DNA of 64,000 nucleotides from contig JAFEKR010000065.1 of the NCBI GenBank assembly GCA_019022495.1, positions 1 through 64,000 on the forward strand, read 5' to 3'. Both the position numbers and the translations under genes were made by a program. Positions within the stretch are counted from its first letter, which is position 1. Each line of letters opens with the position of its first letter. The notes beneath the pieces were generated by a model that saw only the letters and a program-made list of their open reading frames with translations, was not told where the DNA came from and made no database searches. Shown here one piece after another: positions 21,515-33,249 of the stretch. This stretch comes from Epichloe hybrida. Its lineage: Eukaryota > Ascomycota > Sordariomycetes > Hypocreales > Clavicipitaceae.

Positions 21515-24500
21515 TAAATAGTTGTATGGAGGGTGTGGAATCTAATAAGCCCGCTAGTTAATAGCAAGATTAGCAGCCTGTTCAAGAAAATCAAGCTAAA
21601 TCTAGCTTTATATAAGTAACCTTTAATAATTTAATTATTAAGGAATTTAATAAGAGGGTTTATAGCTTTCTAGAGACTGCTAGGCTTAAAGGAGCTAAAA
21701 ATTTCGAATAATAGAAATAAGCCCTAACTATCTAATTTAGAGCTTTAGGTATACCTAATTTTCTAGATAATCCGGAGAGTTCTAGGGCGCTAGGGGATCT
21801 GGATTAAGCTATTATTCTTATGTTATTAAGGGATAGTTATACGGAAGGACCCTAAGCCGCTATAACTTAGCAAAAATCACCTAAAGAAGCCTATAATTTA
21901 CTTATAAGGTAATATTTATATAGCGTTAAAATCCAGAGGGGGTCCCTATACTTAGAATTTTATAACCTGAATTTTCAAGAGTTTAAGGGAACTTTAGAAT
22001 CCTTTAATGTAGTCTTTAATAATTTACTAGCTAGATTATTAATTTCTAGGGTCCTGATTGCTCTAATAGATCAGGTTAATTAATATCTTTAATCCCTAAA
22101 ATTAACCTTCCCTTAGTAGGCTAAGAGGTAATAATTTAGCATATGCACAAATAGGGCTATAGGGGCTCCCCTAGAAGCCCTAAATCTTTAATTTTTAATA
22201 GTAAACCTTCTAGTAGAACAGAGGGATAAATTATCTATAGTATCTAAAGCCCTGAATTATAGGGCTAAAAACCTTAAAAAAGGGGCTAAGGATAAAGACA
22301 AAGCCCCTAAGGATTAGAAGAAGAAAGGAGGCTCTAAAGAAAATAAGGGCTCTTCTAATTCTAATTCTTCTTCTAATAAGAAGAAGAAGAAGAAGCAAAA
22401 AGGTTAAAAATCAGATAAAAAGGATAATAAAGAGACCTCTGGAGAGGGATCTTTTATGCTAGGAAATTATAACCTTTCTAACGGTGCCCTTAAACCGTAT
22501 AAGAAACCTAGCCTTTATAAGACTAGTTATAAGAGCTCTAGTAATAGTAGCTCTGATTCTAGCTCTAGTGAATCGGATAATAAAAAATAAGAAATTAAAA
22601 CCTTAAATGGTTTTAATTATTATAGTAAAGACATAAAAAAGGCCCTATTATATAATACAGGTTTAACTATACATATTGTTAATTCTAGGGAGGTCTTTAG
22701 GGATTATACCCCCTATAAAAAGGGGGAATCCAACCCTATAATAACTGGTGGTAGCCCTATTTACACTAAGGGTCACGGTAGTGCTATTTTTGAGGTCTTA
22801 TATTAAAAGAACCCTAATAAATATAGGACCTTAGTGCTTAAAAACGCGCTATATTTTCCTTAGCTTAATATTAATATAGTTAGTAGACTTACGCACTATA
22901 TATCTAGTGGTTGCCTTATAAAAAACCTACTTTATCTTTAAGATAGGTCTTGTATTATAACCTTAGATATAGAAAAACATGGTTTTTTCTTTTACGTTAA
23001 AAACCAATCTACACTAAAGTTATCTAAAGGGCCCTATAATAACTCTTATTATATCTAACCTTTTACCTACGCCGCCTTTAAGGGTTATAGTTACCCTATA
23101 GAGATTCAAATTCCCTCTAAAAAACCGGATTAGGCTTCTGATTTAGACAAAATTAATAAAAATAAAAATAATATTAAAGAAATCATACAGGATGATTTAG
23201 AGGAATTAGTCCCTTTTTCTTTGCCTATAGCCCTAGGTTAGGTCCCTTATAAATCTAAGGAAATAGATTTAGGGGTGTTAGAGGGCCCTAGTGGAGGAAA
23301 AGGGTCCCTAATACCTCTCCAAGAGGCCTATAGTTCTTAAGGGGCCTAGTAGGGGACTAGTAAAGAGGGCCCTAGTCTAAATCCTAATTCAGACCCTAAG
23401 GATCTTTAATATCAATAGTTATTAGAACTAGCTAGCCTATAGCATATATAATTAGGGCACCTAGGTCTTCCTTTACTAAAGAAAACTAGCCTTATAACTA
23501 AAGGAATCCCTAATTTTTCTAAAATTAAGCATAAGGACTTTAGATATATTGCTTATAATCAATCTAAGGCAGTTAGAAGACCTAGGAAATTAGCTATCCC
23601 TAACCCCCCAAGAGCTCTAGATTGAATAGAGGGGGATACGCTAAAAATCAGCCCTATGCCATATAATAAGCAGTTAATTTGCTTATTTCTAGTTAATTAA
23701 AAGACTAGATATAAGTGGGTTATCTTATTACCTAATAAGGAAGGCCTAACTGTTTATAAGGCTATTAAAGGCTTCTTTAGAGGGCTTAAAAATCAACTAG
23801 GTTAATATCCTAGGCACCTTCACTTCAATAGGGGCTAAGAAATCGATTCTAGTTGTTAAGCTTAGTTAAATTCTAAAGGGATCAAATTTATAACTTCTAG
23901 TCCCTATATCTATGAACAAAATGGATTAGCAAAACGTTCTATTTGTACTATTCTAGATCAATTAAGGGCTACTATCTAGTGGGCAAAATTGCCATTATTT
24001 TTATAGTGTTTTGTATTACCTACAGTTATTAACCTTATTAATATAACTACTAATACTACTAAGGATAAAAGCCCTAAATAACTGCTATCTAGGGAGCTAA
24101 ATTAGCCTTATACAACTAATATCAGTAGTATTAGAGCTATAGGATCTCACTATAAGATTCTAATCCCCCTAGAAAAACAACCTAAAGCCTAGAAGTTAGT
24201 AGCTAGGACTATCCCTAGAAGGCTTTTAGCTATACTAGGTTCTAACACCTACCTAGTGTACATCCCCTCTAAAAGGCTAGTTATAAAGACTAGCTTTATA
24301 AAGATTATAGAACCTATAGGCCCTGTTTCTAAAGGCTTACCTAGGATTTCTATAGGGGATAACCCTTTAGAGAGGGAAAATAATCTAGAAAATAAAAATC
24401 AATAATATCTAGACTAAGGTTTAAAGGATTATCCTATAGATAACATAGGTATCCCTATAGGTTAAGAAAAACCACCTATAGGCCCTAAAAAACCCCCTAA

Positions 24501-26331
24501 AGGCTTAATTCTAGCAGATCCTATACAGGCGTAGCCTATAACTTAACTAGGAAATCAGATTTTAACTTCGGATCTCGATTTTAATAAAATTATCGATTTC
24601 AACCCTAATATTAACCCCATAGATATTAATATTAGTTCCCTTTCTTCTCTAGATTTTATAAAAGAAATCTGCTTTAAGGTATAGGAGAAGCTAAAGGAAA
24701 AGAATCCTATTAGCCCTAAGCCTAAGACCTAGAAGCAGGCTATATCTAGCCCTAAAAGGGATAAATAGATAGAAGCTATATATAAGGAATATAAATAGCT
24801 TCTAAAGGCTAGTACTTTTAAATTTATAGGGAAAGACTAAATCCCTAAGGGCCGAAAAGTACTAAAGAATAGGCTTATTTATAAGCTTAAAAAGGATAAA
24901 GAAAATAATCCTTTAAAATATAAGGCTTAACTTATTACTAAGGGATTTATATAAATCAAAGGCCTAGATTACCTAGAGACCTTCGCTACCACAAGTATTC
25001 CCCCTAGCTAGAGGATTTTACTAGCCCTAGCGGCTTAGAATAACTAGGAAATCAAATAAATCAATTTTATAGAAGCTTTTCTTAATAGTAAGCTATAATA
25101 ATAGATTTATATAGTTATTCTAGAAGGGTTTATTAAATTCCTTAAGGCAAATCCTAAACTAGCTAAATTAGCTAGAAGTTTTAGCTAGAAACTTTCTAAA
25201 GATTAAGTAATTTTATTACAGAAGTCTTTATATAGCCTAAAACAAAGCTTAAGGGAATGGCAATAAGCGCTAATATTAGTGCTTAAATCCCTAGGATTTA
25301 ACCCTTTAATATCTAACCTAGCTATCTTCTTTAATCCTTTAACTAAAACCTTTGTCATTACATACGTTAATAACTATCTTCTAATTAGACCGGATTCATC
25401 TTATATCCAAAGGCTTAAAAAGGAACTTCATAAAGTCTATCTAATAGAAGATAAAGGGCCTGCTAAATTCTTCTTAGGGGTTTAAATTGTACGAGATAGG
25501 CCTAATAGAATACTAAAAATTCATTAATCTTAGTATATATTAGAAGCCTTAAAACAATTTAATATGCTAGATAGTAAGCCTATTAGTATACCTCTTTAGC
25601 TAGGCGTTTTAGCTATGCAGATAACTAAGCTTTTAATAGCTAGCGAAATCAAGCTTTATTAGTGTATTATAGGGACTATAATATACCTAATATTGCTTAT
25701 AAGGCCTAATATAGCTTTTACGCTATAGAAGTTATCTACTATACTAGCTAGCCCCTATATAAAACACCTAAAAGCAGCTAAAAATCTACTAAGTTATCTA
25801 TTAGGGACTAGATTCCTTGCTATTATCTATAGGGGAGACCCTAAAGGTTTAGTTAGCAAAAGCCTAATAGGTTATTATAATAGTAATTTTACAAGGGATA
25901 AAAAGACCTTAAAATCAACCTATGCTTATCTATTTAAGCTAGCTGGCGGACTTATTAGCTGGAAATCAAAGAAAGCTAGTATAATAGCTCTATTAACACT
26001 AGAAGCTAAAGCTAATACTATCTAGAAGACCTTCTGGGAGCTTCAGTGGCTTTAGGGCTTATTTAAGGAGCTAAAAACCCCTATTTCTCCCCCTATCTAG
26101 ATATATTATAATAATTAAGGCGCTATAACTACTGCTTATAACCCTGCTTTACATAGTTATACAAAGCATACATTACTAAAGTTTAACTATATTAGGTAAC
26201 AGGTTTTAGAGGGTTTAGCTAAGATCGAATATCTAGATACGAAGTTAATGCCTGCAGATAGTCTTACGAAACCTCTTTCTAGACTTCTTTATTAGGCTTT
26301 TATTAAGCTTTTAGGGCTTAATGATTATTAA
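21515..26331 (+). pseudogene. F1 Copia Gag-Pol polyprotein, main part
   Basis: It continues from 9803 in frame and ends at TAA 26329-26331. The domain order is as in F2: gag, lysine-rich tract, protease, integrase, reverse transcriptase, RNase H. The reverse transcriptase motif reads YVNN (in FVITYVNNYLLI), where Y-V-D-D is expected. More TAG/TAA stops and more Asn-for-Asp, Ile/Thr and Val/Ile changes are present than in F2. The frame is five codons shorter than in F2, mainly because F2 has a small SYPI duplication. There is no frameshift along the whole length. Confidence 0.9.
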
Positions 26332-26542
26332 ACTAACAACTAATTCCCTTTAGCAGGGAACCAAAAACAACGTTAAAAAGGGAGCTACATTTAACAATAG
26401 CTAGGAATTTAAAAAGAGGGCTTTTTTTATATTTTCCTGTTTTTTCCCTTTTATCTATTATTATCAAAAGTTATTAATTTTTCCCTATAGTCTCTTTGTA
26501 CACTTCTAATTGCTTTTAAATATAATTCTTTTATAAAGGGGG

Positions 26543-27366
26543 TATTAAAAATAAGACCTATTTTTAGCCCTTTTTTAGTTAAAGAACCTTTTTATTACTA
26601 GCTTATATTACAAGCCTAATAGCTACACTACAGCTATTAATAGTTATAAGGGCAGCTATTAATAGCTACGTTATAGCTATTAATAGCTACGACTAACTAT
26701 GTGAATAACTAATTAGTTAATTACGTTATAGCTATAAGTGTAGCTATAACCACGCCACTAGTAATTAGGTAAGCTAGGGTAATGTAAGCTAGGGTAACAT
26801 AAGCAGGTTACCTTATATATAACTTACCCTATAGCTATCTTTAATAATAATTTTCTCTTTATCTAGAGGTTATATAAAAGTTTTATATATAGTAAATTAA
26901 AGCTTTAAGATAGGGCTTTCTTTTTATATAAGGTTATTTTTTAGACTAAAAGTTAGTGTATATAGGTTACTAGCTAGTATAGTAGTGAGTTGATTTTTTG
27001 GTTTTTATATATAAATGAATTTTACGGAAAATCAAAAGTAGCCCGTAAGACCTTATTAGCAGCCTGGATTCACTAATAAGGTTAGTAAGTCTATAAGAGA
27101 AAGAAGATCTTTTTAACTAGCTAGATAGCTAGTTCTCTTAACTAATAACAGCCGCATTACCTATATAACATATCTAAAATCAATTCTATTGCTTTATAAG
27201 ATATTATAAAAGTAATCTAGATTAAATTCTATTAGTTAATAACTACTATAACCTTCCGTTGCGTTACGTTAATTGATTTAACGTTGCAGCCCTATTGGTC
27301 CCTGACCGTAGAGCTTGCACCCGTACAGCTATTGCTAGCTAGCAACTAGCTCCCTACATTTCAATA
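26543..27366 (+). repeat. F1 3' LTR
   Basis: It begins TATTAAAAATAAG (TG turned to TA) and is preceded by the purine run AAAGGGGG of the polypurine tract. It is 824 bp. Confidence 0.92.
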
Positions 27367-27371
27367 ATTAG

Positions 27372-28130
27372 TAAGACCCACTTTAGACCCACTTTTATAT
27401 ATACTTCCTTTTTAAGAGAAAATCATAAATATTTAAGCTAATAAGCTATAAAGAAGTTAATAGTATTATTAGTAAGACTTACTTTAGACTTACTTTTATA
27501 TATACTTCCTTTTTAAGAGAAAATCATAAATATTTAAGCTAATAAGCTAGAAAGAAGTTAATACTATTATTAGTTAAACCTACTTTAGACCCACTTTTAA
27601 GTATACTATCTTTTTAAGAGAAAATCATATATATCTAAGCTAATAAGCTATAAAGAAGTTAATACTATTATTAGTTAGACTCACTTTAGACTTATTTTTA
27701 TATATACTTCCTTTTTAAGAGAAAATCATAAATATTTAAGCTAATAAGCTAGAAAGAAGTTAATACTATTATTAGTTAAACCTACTTTAGACCCACTTTT
27801 AAGTATACTATCTTTTTAAGAGAAAATCATATATATCTAAGCTAATAAGCTATAAAGAAGTTAATACTATTATTAGTTAGACTCACTTTAGACTTATTTT
27901 TATATATACTTCCTTTTTAAGAGAAAATCATAAATATTTAAGCTAATAAGCTATAAAGAAGTTAATAGTATTATTAGTAAGACCTACTTTAAACTTACTT
28001 TTATATATACTTCCTTTTTAAGAGAAAATTATATATATCTAAGTAAATAAGCTATTAAGAAGTTAGTACTATAATTAGTAAGACTTACTTTAAACTTACT
28101 TTTAAACTTACTTTAGAAAATACCTTTTTT
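27372..28130. repeat. X2 101-bp tandem repeats
   Basis: AAGAAGTTA recurs at 27451, 27552, 27653, 27754, 27855, 27956 and 28057, an exact 101-bp period. Two more units lie on the other side of F1 (8409 and 8511). The units are the reverse complement of those in X1. Confidence 0.9.
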
Positions 28131-28713
28131 TTAAAATAAAATTATATATAACTAGGTAAATAAGCTATAAAAAAGTTAATTATATTATAAATAAACCTTA
28201 TTATATACTTAATTTTTATTTAAACCTTAAATAAACTATATTATTATTTTATAGCTTTAAATTCTTTTAAACTTATATAACTTATATACTTTTTAATTAC
28301 CTTTACTAAAAAAAAATAAACTTTTATTTTAAAAAGTATAATATTTATTTATTAACTTTATAAAATTAGATTTTATATTTTATCTTAAATTAATTTACTT
28401 TTAATAATATAGGCTTTTTAAAGATTTCTTTATTAGTTCTTAATATAATTATTTAGACTTATAATATATTATTTTATATTAAATTTAAAAGTATATATAG
28501 GGTATTATTTAGTAAAATAACCACTGAGGTTAAATAATATAATATTAAATCTTAGAAATTAGATTTATTAGTATTTTAAAATCTTATAATATAAAAAGAA
28601 ATTCAAGGATTTCGATTATCCTCTTAAACCTATATAATATACCCTATACCCTAATATATAACTAATAATCTAAAACTAAGGAAACTTAAATAATTTATAG
28701 TAAATAAACTAAA

Positions 28714-29009
28714 TGTTAGAACAAGCATAATATTAACAAGGGTGCGCGCCTTTGATTGGCTGGGCGCGTTGCGTCGCGGACCCACGTATCTAGCCTAACC
28801 GCGCCGCGATTAGCATTAGCATATGTGGCCTCTTTGCTAATAACCCTAATTAAGGCCCCTTTTCCTATAATAAATAGCACACTCTCTTTACTTTTATTTA
28901 ATCCCTTTTTTACTTACTTAAATAAACTAGAATATATAATAATTACATACACTTTAGTCCACCCTAAAAACCCTATATGTAAGTTAATAGTATCCTATAA
29001 ATACTAACA
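28714..29009 (+). repeat. E 5' LTR
   Basis: It begins TGTTAGAACAAGC. The first 110 bases are GC-rich and little mutated, the rest RIP-like. It pairs with 31335-31630. The sequence that follows (CTAATTAGT) is shared with the A and D leaders. Confidence 0.9.
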
Positions 29010-30400
29010 CTAATTAGTAATTATCTCTATAAATACTATAGATTAGTAAGGTTTATAAAAGAGGTATTAGTATTAAGGACTTACCTTATAAAAAAGAAAG
29101 TACTACTCTAAGATACTAAATATACTAAGGAAGAAGTATATTCTAGCTCTCCTTTTACCTTAAGTAACTATAACTAGCTTTATACTAAATCTAAGCTTAT
29201 TAACTTAATTAAGGCCTAGTTAGTAACTAACCTAACCTATCTTTATTTATTTAATTAGCATATCTATTACGTAAATAAACCCTTAGAAGCGTGTTTATTA
29301 AATAATTAAGGCCTATTTAGTAACTAACCTAACCTATCCTTAATTCTTAAATTAAACCCACTAAGGGGTAAAAATAATAGCTTTACTTATAATCCTTTAG
29401 ACTTCTATTAATTCTTTATTTCCCTTACCCCCCTATTTACTACTAATATTATAGTAAAACAGCATGATTAACTAGAGAGATCTAGAGCCTAAGATATTCT
29501 CTCTAATTATAAACACACCCCCCCCCCTAAGGATACTAGAAGAGAAGCTAATCTATAAGTTATATCTTACCTCCTTAGCTATATATCCCCTAATTTACAC
29601 TAGTATATTATATAATAAGTACTAGAGAATAAGGAATTATTTAATCTTAAAGTAAACACTACCCCTAAGGAACTTATAGCTTAAATTCTTATTAAGAAAG
29701 TAACCTATAAATATAAGAACCTATACTTATAAACCCTATTTACTATCTTTAGTAATAACTTTAAAGGATAGAGATAAGAGATATTCTAAGTAGTAAATCC
29801 TAAAGCTATAAAGAGCCTTTAAGACTTTCTTTTCTTTAGTAGTATTTACATAGACCTATAGAGTTACTATAAGATAGTAATCTTGCTTAAAGATATTATT
29901 AACTATAATGGATTCTATGACTAGAAAGAAGAAGAAATACAGGAAGTTGCTAGGAAGTATTCACCCTTTAAGAGATAAATAGCGGAGAAGGACTTCTATA
30001 AAGACCTCCTTCCTATTAGTATCCCTTCTTTTAGGAAGTATTTACCCTTCAAGAGACAAATAGCGGAGAAGGACTTCTATGATAACCTCTACGTTCAACC
30101 CGTGCCTGCTTGTGACAATGAAGGAGAACCCAACCTTCGCGTGTATAGGGATGCAAACCGATAATATAATTAGACTGTCTAACCGTAAGTTCTCTTAACA
30201 AGAGGAAGATTAATTAAAAGCTACTTCTTTTGCTACTAAACTAAAGCAAATCCTTTCTATAGGGAACTTACTAACCTTGAATAGTAGTATTATTACTCTT
30301 AAAAATAATATAATCATACTAAGGCAAAAGGGCTAGAGTAGAAAGCTTTAATTAATCCCACTAACTAATTTAAAACAAGCATATATAGAATAATAAGCTT
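29010..30400 (+). pseudogene. E gag-like region with internal repeat
   Basis: No clear domain can be named, but two duplications are visible. A non-coding-looking one shares GTAACTAACCTAACCTAT near 29225 and 29320. An in-frame one reads RKYSPFKRQIAEKDFY and again RKYLPFKRQIAEKDFY (about 29950-30085), a period of roughly 87 bp. The position after the 5' LTR suggests gag or its leader. Stops are frequent. Confidence 0.5.
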
Positions 30401-31130
30401 AAGGCATGTATATTACCTTAATCTACTAATCTAAAGCCTATTTTAACCTCTTTATTACTACATAACACTAAGAGCTATTACCTTAAGATATAAAGAGCCT
30501 AAACTAATAAATCTGATAGTAAATTAATAATCTAAGCTAAGGATTAAGGTTTATACTATTTAATCTTAAGAAGGTAAAGCTTTTTATATTTATAGATAGA
30601 TTATTTACTAATAACTAAGACCTTACTTCCTAACTAGGCTACGTGCTTATCCTAGCTAGTAAAGTCTAAAAGGAAAGCACCTTTATAATCTAAGGTAATA
30701 TTATACACTATAGCTCTACTAAGAGTAAGAGAATTATAAGAAGTGTGCTTACCTCTAATATCTATAGCATAGTTACTAGTGCTAATATAGCTTATGTAAT
30801 CTTAATAACGCTTAGACTAATTACCTATTAATTAAACCTCCCTATGATTCCTATTATTATCTATACTAATTCATACTCTTTATATAAATACCTTATTAAG
30901 CTTAGTACTATAAAAAAGAAGCATCTTATAATTAATATCATAGCCCTTTATTAATCGTATAAGCGACAAGAGATCTACGAGATTAGATAGATTAATAGGA
31001 GTAATAACCTTGCTAATATATTTATAAAGGTATTACTAAATAAGGTATTTAAGAGGTTTATTATAAGTAATAAGGCAACTATTAGGATAGAAGGGTAGGT
31101 TACGTAATTGTAACTCTTGTGTTAATCTAA
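30400..31130 (+). pseudogene. E Copia end of reverse transcriptase and RNase H
   Basis: The + strand reads DIKSLN then INNLS and GLRFI, then KLFIFIDRLFTNN, YSSTKSKRIIRSVLTS and finally YEIRQINRSNNLANIF. This is the standard Copia succession from the end of reverse transcriptase through RNase H to its W-I-x-S-x-N-x-A-D tail (W and D changed). It matches D1, D2 and A2. It would degrade RNA in the hybrid during copying. Confidence 0.8.
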
Positions 31131-31334
31131 TAAGATTAAAGAGGTTAAGGTTAGGCTTACTTATTTTTATATAAGCTTATAGATTAAATATTATCATTTA
31201 TTATGTCTTTTTCCCCTACTATTTTCTTATAATATTATCCGCGATTATTTAATCTTACTTATTCCTTAATTCTTTTTTAGTTATCTTATTAATATTATGC
31301 GTTAATAGTTATATTAAAGAGAGAGAGTTTCTAG

Positions 31335-31630
31335 TGTTAAAATAAGCATAATATTAACAAGGGTACGCGCCTTTAATTAGCTAGGCGCGTTACGTCATAG
31401 ACCCACGTATCTAGCCTAACCGCGCCGCGATTAGTATTAGTATATATAGCCTCTTCGCTAATAACCCTAATCAAGGCCCCTTTTCCTATAATAAATAGCG
31501 TACTCTCTTTGCTTCTATTTAATCCCTCTTTTACTTGCTTAAATAGACTAGAATATATAATAATTATATGCACTTTAGTCCACCCTAAAAACCCTACGCG
31601 TAGGTCAATGGTATCCTATAGATACTAACA
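31335..31630 (+). repeat. E 3' LTR
   Basis: It begins TGTTAAAATAAGC and is 296 bp. It is more mutated than the 5' LTR in its GC-rich first third. Confidence 0.9.
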
Positions 31631-31769
31631 CTAAAATAGTAATTAAATTAACACTAATATTAACTTAATAAAGGAAAATCTATATAATATTATAAGATCT
31701 TAATATACCCCACTTTTATTTTCCCCTAACATTACATTTGTAATGTTTGTAATGTAATGTAATGTAATA

Positions 31770-31945
31770 TTGTGAGGCGCTGTACGTAGGATTGTGGGGC
31801 GCGAGGCCCACAGGGCAGCCCACAGGGTGCGCAAGCAACAGTACAGGTCTTAAGTAATTGTAAGGTGCAATGTTAGCAACGGCTAGCATTGGCGGATCTT
31901 TTGGTCTATTGGGATTCCTAGCACACCTTCTAGGTCTCTTACAAA
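31770..31945. other. GC-rich insert inside the X2 right terminal array
   Basis: Between two TGTAA array blocks lies about 175 bp with many CpG sites (for example GGGGCGCGAGGCCCACAGGG) and no RIP-like decay. X1 has no such block at the matching place. A short + frame (31870-32052) that begins here runs into the array and is unlikely to be a gene. It may be captured single-copy host DNA. Confidence 0.6.
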
Positions 31946-32041
31946 TATGTAATAATTACACATTACATTACATTACATTACATTACACATTACATCCAAA
32001 CCCCAAATATTACATTACATTACATTACATTACATGCTCTG
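31945..32041. repeat. X2 right terminal array
   Basis: ATTAC runs broken by CCAAACCCCAAAT, ending TTACATGCTCTG. Confidence 0.85.
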
Positions 32042-32957
32042 TTTTGAAGTAAGAGCACTAAAGAATACTATCTATAAGCACTTATAAATAGCTCCCTTAC
32101 TTATACCTTTACTAAAGATAATCTAATAGGACTACCCTAAAAATACTACTAATAATACCCCTAAGTAAGAGTATTACTAAAGGAGTTAACTCTTATTACC
32201 TAGGGTTAATAATACCTTAGTTAAAATAGCCTAGAGAGCTATACTTCCTTCTCCCTAATATAAGGGAGAGAAAGATTAAAGAGAATAATAAACCCTAAGG
32301 CTATTACTTATAAAGTTACTCTCTTACTTCTTAAAAATAATACTACCCCCTCTATAAATATAAAAGAAAGTATTTAAAGAACCTTTATTAACTTAAAGGC
32401 TTTCTTTAAAGTAAATTATAAACCTATTAAAGGTATACCCTAAGGAATAACTTTATAGTACTAATAACTATAATATTCTTAAATTAAAGCTTTAAATATT
32501 TTATAGGAAATATAAGTTACTTAATATCTAACCTAAATAAGTAAGTTATACTTTAAAGGTTATACTTAAAGGTAAAGCTTTATAATACTATATAAACTAT
32601 CTCTTAAAACCTAATAAACTATAAGACCTCCTTATACTTATTAGCTATATAAGAGAATAATTTAAGACTAAGGATATATAGTAAAGATATCTCCTAAAGT
32701 AAAATAATTTAACTTTATAAGGAATTATAAATAATAACCTAAGTAAATTAATAATTAATTACTTTAATAAACTTATAAAGAAGCTAGCTATCTTATAATA
32801 AGTAATACCTAAGTTAAGCTAAAGTAAAAGGGCACTTTAGAATTAACTTATAGAAGCTTATAATAGTATTTAAGAATATAAAGAAGCTATTATAGACTTA
32901 CTAAAGGGACTATAAGAGTTTTATAAATAGATTAGGATAATAATCTAACTTATTAAG
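32042..32957 (+). pseudogene. A2 probable gag part before D1
   Basis: The + strand frame is heavily stopped. The last part (KLIEAYNSIQEYKEAIIDLL-like, 32850-32920, several stops upstream) resembles a helical gag tail and joins the A2 frame after D1. The assignment follows from position only. Confidence 0.4.
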
Positions 32958-33188
32958 TGTTAGTTACACCAAGGGATTGGTATGCACTAGTGCAACGTAG
33001 GGTTAGGTTTAATAATATAATAAGGTCTAAGGATTAAAGCTATCTACAGCGTTATATAGCTATAAGAAAAGGGGGACGCGAGTCACGTGTATGCCTTACG
33101 CACAGGTGCGGCTAATTATAGTGCGGCGTTACCATATATGCTTCACTTTCCTAGTGGTTAATCTAATGTTAACCCTATTATTATAACA
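32958..33188 (-). repeat. D1 3' LTR
   Basis: On the + strand it begins TGTTAGTTACACC and ends TTATAACA. It holds GTCACGTG at 33082-33089. Confidence 0.92.
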
Positions 33189-33249
33189 CTAGTAACTTCT
33201 CTTTTTAGGAAGAAAGTGAGGTAGGATAGATCTAATACTAAAAGAGGGA

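Larger units (their letters stand above)
8533..27366 (+). mobile_element. F1: Ty1/Copia LTR retrotransposon split by Helitron H
   Basis: It has 824-bp LTRs (8533-9356 and 26543-27366) and a perfect ATTAG duplication (8528-8532 and 27367-27371). The LTRs run from TGTTAAAAATAAG to TTTCAATA. Removing H (9804-21514) rejoins a polyprotein frame of 1,655 codons that aligns along its whole length with that of F2. F1 carries more RIP changes than F2. It lies inside the 101-bp repeat array of X2, so it is younger than X2. Confidence 0.93.
28714..31630 (+). mobile_element. E: internally deleted Copia element nested in X2
   Basis: It has 296-bp LTRs (28714-29009 and 31335-31630) and a perfect CTAAA duplication (28709-28713 and 31631-31635). 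It is 2,917 bp in total. The + strand keeps a gag-like part and the RNase H end only. Like A1, it lacks protease, integrase and most of reverse transcriptase. Confidence 0.9.
7900..32041 (-). mobile_element. X2: hAT-like element, inverted relative to X1, split by F1 and E
   Basis: Sequence adjoining F1 and E rejoins at their target duplications (ATTAG and CTAAA). The rejoined element is about 2.4 kb and is a reverse-orientation relative of X1: the motif CCCCACTTTTATTTTCCCCT at 31708-31727 is the complement of that in X1, and 28110-28713 is nearly the complement of 505-1110. The right end is ACATGCTCTG (32041). The left end lacks a clean CAGAG and starts at CATTACATTAC. Flanking octamers TTTAGAAG and TTTTGAAG differ at one base and may be the target duplication. 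No transposase was found. Confidence 0.7.

Noticed and set aside
28756..29007. 83-codon ORF (and its complement at 31373-31573)
   Set aside because: They lie inside the two LTRs of element E on opposite strands, so they are chance frames in a repeat.
31870..32052. Short + strand ORF ending in a threonine/tyrosine/isoleucine repeat
   Set aside because: The second half is a translation of the pentamer array; there is no support for a gene.
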